Source: Phlebopus portentosus (taxonomy: Eukaryota > Basidiomycota > Agaricomycetes > Boletales > Boletinellaceae). Taken from it: a stretch of DNA of 64,000 bases. Made by a program: the position numbers and the translations under genes. The number at the start of each line of letters is the position of its first letter. Within the stretch, counting starts at the first letter, position 1. The stretch is from the NCBI GenBank assembly GCA_037892935.1, contig JAYXKI010000005.1, positions 310,001-374,000 on the forward strand. The letters run 5' to 3'. This document shows positions 61,968 through 64,000 of the stretch, piece by piece. The notes beneath the pieces were generated by a model. The model searched no databases, was not told where the DNA came from, and worked only from the letters and a program-made list of their open reading frames with translations.

Positions 61968-62889
61968 TCAGTTCTTTAAAATCTTCCAGATCCTGTCCCA
62001 AGTAACGATCCCACCAAGTGTCTCCTCGTCAAAGACCGGCGTATCACGTTCAGGATTTGGTTCTTAGCGTGTCTGGAATTGACCCTTGCTTATGGGCATC
62101 ATGAAACATCGACTGAAGGTCATATATCCATGACAAGATAGCGGTTTATAGAAGTCCGTGAACAGAATAGCCAAAGGACTGACCAAAGCCCGACTAGCAT
62201 CGATTGTTTAGACAGAACGAGCAGCTCGTCTACGTCTGTGTCCAATTCATCAAGAGCGTCCGTCTGTACTTCGATGCCATTCGAATAATGGGTCCCGATC
62301 CAGCAAATGACGTAAAAGAATGACTCCCAATCAAACCTTTCGAGATGTGGAGAGGTTTCATTCTCGAGCAGATCTATTGCCATGAAACGACGAGTCTCAG
62401 TTCGCCTTCCATGGTGTCCTTCACTGGTCGGTACCCCGACGGAGGCCAGATCGAAATCAATAAGGACTCCATGTACAGCGCCATCATCACTGTAGCGTAC
62501 CATCAAGTTATCAAGGCTGATATCAGGATGGAAAATGCGTGCTTCGCGGATGAACGAGAAATGGTGTGCTTTCAGAGGAAACAGTCAAGACGAGACACGC
62601 TAGACGAAATTCAAACGAACCTAGTACGATGTCCCGGATAACTTGCTTGAATTGATCCAAGTTCGTCAATCCAAATATTGGATGAAGACGCTCCATGACC
62701 ATCACACGGCAGATCCGATTCCCAGCTTCATCAAGAATTGTCGGAAGCCTTTTTGCATTGAATCGAAGAATCCGTTCTTTCTTCAAATCGTCAATCTCTT
62801 TGGGAGGTAATTTGACCATCAGGAGGGAATGTGCGAGCTTCCTGTTGCCGTACTTTTGTTTATGCTTAGTTTGGGTGTCGAGCTTCGAC
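61968..62889 (-). pseudogene. FunK1 kinase G, 5'-truncated and frameshifted
   Basis: Begins like B and E (KLDTQTKHKQKYGNRKL) and keeps NRICRVMVMERLHPIFGL, then a broken splice/frame region near 62570, VLIDFDLASVGVPTSEGHHG, and a damaged C-lobe near 62060-62200. The last codons IWKILKN end at 61968. Non-functional. Confidence 0.72.
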
Positions 62890-62976
62890 AGTAGGTTCCT
62901 TGACGAGGAGACAATAGTACTTGGCTTTGGCAGCCTGGTCGTCTGTGAGAATTTCGGGGGAATTATAAAACAATAA
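62890..62976 (+). pseudogene. Plus-strand FunK1 C-terminal remnant (next to G)
   Basis: Reads FLDEETIVLGFGSLVVCEN followed by FGGIIKQ and a stop, the best preserved example of the opposite-strand kinase tail. Confidence 0.75.
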
Positions 62977-63298
62977 TCGTGATCGAGCGACTTTATCGCA
63001 CACTCTCGGAAAAGATAGAGTAAGCATCTTATGTTATAGAGACACATTCATTTCATAGCCTGTAATGTATTTTGACTATGCTTTAGCTGCGGACTCCAGA
63101 AATGAAGGAAAGTGAAATCTATGTGCGGAAAGGAACGATGGTATTCCAGGAGTTCATATCCATTAAATAACCCGATTGTATTATTGCTGGAGGATTGTCC
63201 ACGAGTTACAGCTCGAAGAGTAAGTCAGGTTACCAATTAAGTGCGCGGCGCAGACGTTAAATCTGATTCTACAAGACCCAGAACGCCTTGATCCGCAG
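62977..63298. repeat. Unit spacer between G and H
   Basis: Close match to the other unit spacers. Non-coding. Confidence 0.65.
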
Positions 63299-64000
63299 TC
63301 AGTTCTTTAAAATCTGCCAGAATTTGTCCCAAGTAACGATCCCTCCAATTTTCTCCTCGTCAAAGTCTGGCGTATCACGTCCAGGGTTTGCAGCCTTAGC
63401 ATCCTCGAATTTCTTCCTTGCTTGATCGGCAGCAAGAAACATCGACTGCATATCATTGATCCACGAGGAGACTAGCGGCTTATACATGTCCGTAAACAGG
63501 ATGCGTAAGTTTGGTTGGAAAAGCCCGACTAGCACCGATTGTTTAGACCAGACGAGCAAGATGTCCACGTCTGTATCCCATTCCTCAAAAATATGCGTCT
63601 TTATTTCTTCGCCGCTCGAATAATGGGTGCCAATCCAGCAAATGACGTAAAAGAGTGACTCCCAATCAAATCTTTCGCGGTGCAGAGGGGTTTCTTTCTC
63701 AAGCAGATCTATCGCCATGAAACGCCGAGTCCCAGTTCGCCTTCCATGGTGTCCTTCACTGGTCGGTACCCCGACAGAGGCCAGATCGAAATCAATAAGG
63801 ACTCCATGTACAGCGCCATCATCACTGTAGCGTACCATCAAGTTATCAAGGCTGATATCAGGATGGAAAATGCGTGCTTCGCGGATGAACGAGAAATGGT
63901 GTGCTTTTCAGAGGAAACAATCAAGATGAGACACACTAGACGAGAATTGAACGAACCTAGCACGATGTCCCGGATAGCTTGCTTGAAATTGTCCAGGTTC
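63299..64000 (-). CDS. FunK1 kinase H (partial, runs off the window)
   Basis: 3' part of another minus-strand FunK1 kinase. The segment 63299-63841 is open from MMVRYSDDG through VLIDFDLASVGVPTSEGHHG, ERFDWESLFYVICWIGTHYS, LFTDMYKPLVSSWINDM and the end WDKFWQILKN. The upstream HRD exon and the intron are present to 64000. Whether it is full length or truncated like B, E and G cannot be seen. Confidence 0.75.

Overview
The window is nuclear DNA of a mushroom-forming basidiomycete (Agaricomycetes). Genes are broken by many 45-90 bp GT-AG introns. There is a large family of FunK1 fungal protein kinases, a Plavaka DNA transposase and a chromodomain Ty3/gypsy retrotransposon, and the single-copy genes are ordinary eukaryotic housekeeping genes. 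No species can be named from sequence alone. Exon joins below were worked out by eye from splice sites and reading frame.

Left part (1-20.1 kb) is a normal gene-dense region: the 3' end of TRM11, the complex I subunit NDUFB3 (-), DNA topoisomerase I (+), a secreted S10 serine carboxypeptidase (-), a cPLA2-type phospholipase (+), the complex I subunit NDUFS7 (+), a protein with a predicted DNA-base-hypermodification domain fused to a chromodomain (+), and a long low-complexity protein (+).

Right part (20.1-64 kb) is accessory and built on a FunK1 kinase array. Block 1 reads A(+), B(-), C/D(-), E(-), F(-), followed by a second carboxypeptidase gene. Block 2 (56.3-64 kb) is a second copy of the start of that array (A', B', G, H). 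It was copied together with a piece of the neighbouring low-complexity gene, which shows that the source lay at 18-28 kb. Most minus-strand kinases are 5'-truncated and fused head-to-head with the last codons of a plus-strand kinase.

The most important observation is that half-genes C (28.5-28.8 kb) and D (48.2-48.9 kb) are the two halves of one kinase copy. They are split by a 19.4 kb segment (28808-48183) that has matching 15 bp terminal inverted repeats and a 2 bp TT target duplication. This segment looks like one giant transposon. It carries a Plavaka transposase (-), a 99 bp near-perfect hairpin in the divergent intergenic region, an Spt5-like NGN/KOW gene (+) and an uncharacterised intron-rich gene (+). 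The element is itself damaged by nested events: a 6.65 kb gypsy element (5 bp TSD CACAT) splits the last gene exactly in frame, and a premature stop plus a roughly 2 kb GC-rich tandem-repeat block breaks the Spt5-like gene. Smaller elements include a 268 bp CACTA-ended foldback element (two copies, one interrupted by an hsp70-derived insertion) and a 511 bp PIF/Harbinger-like MITE.
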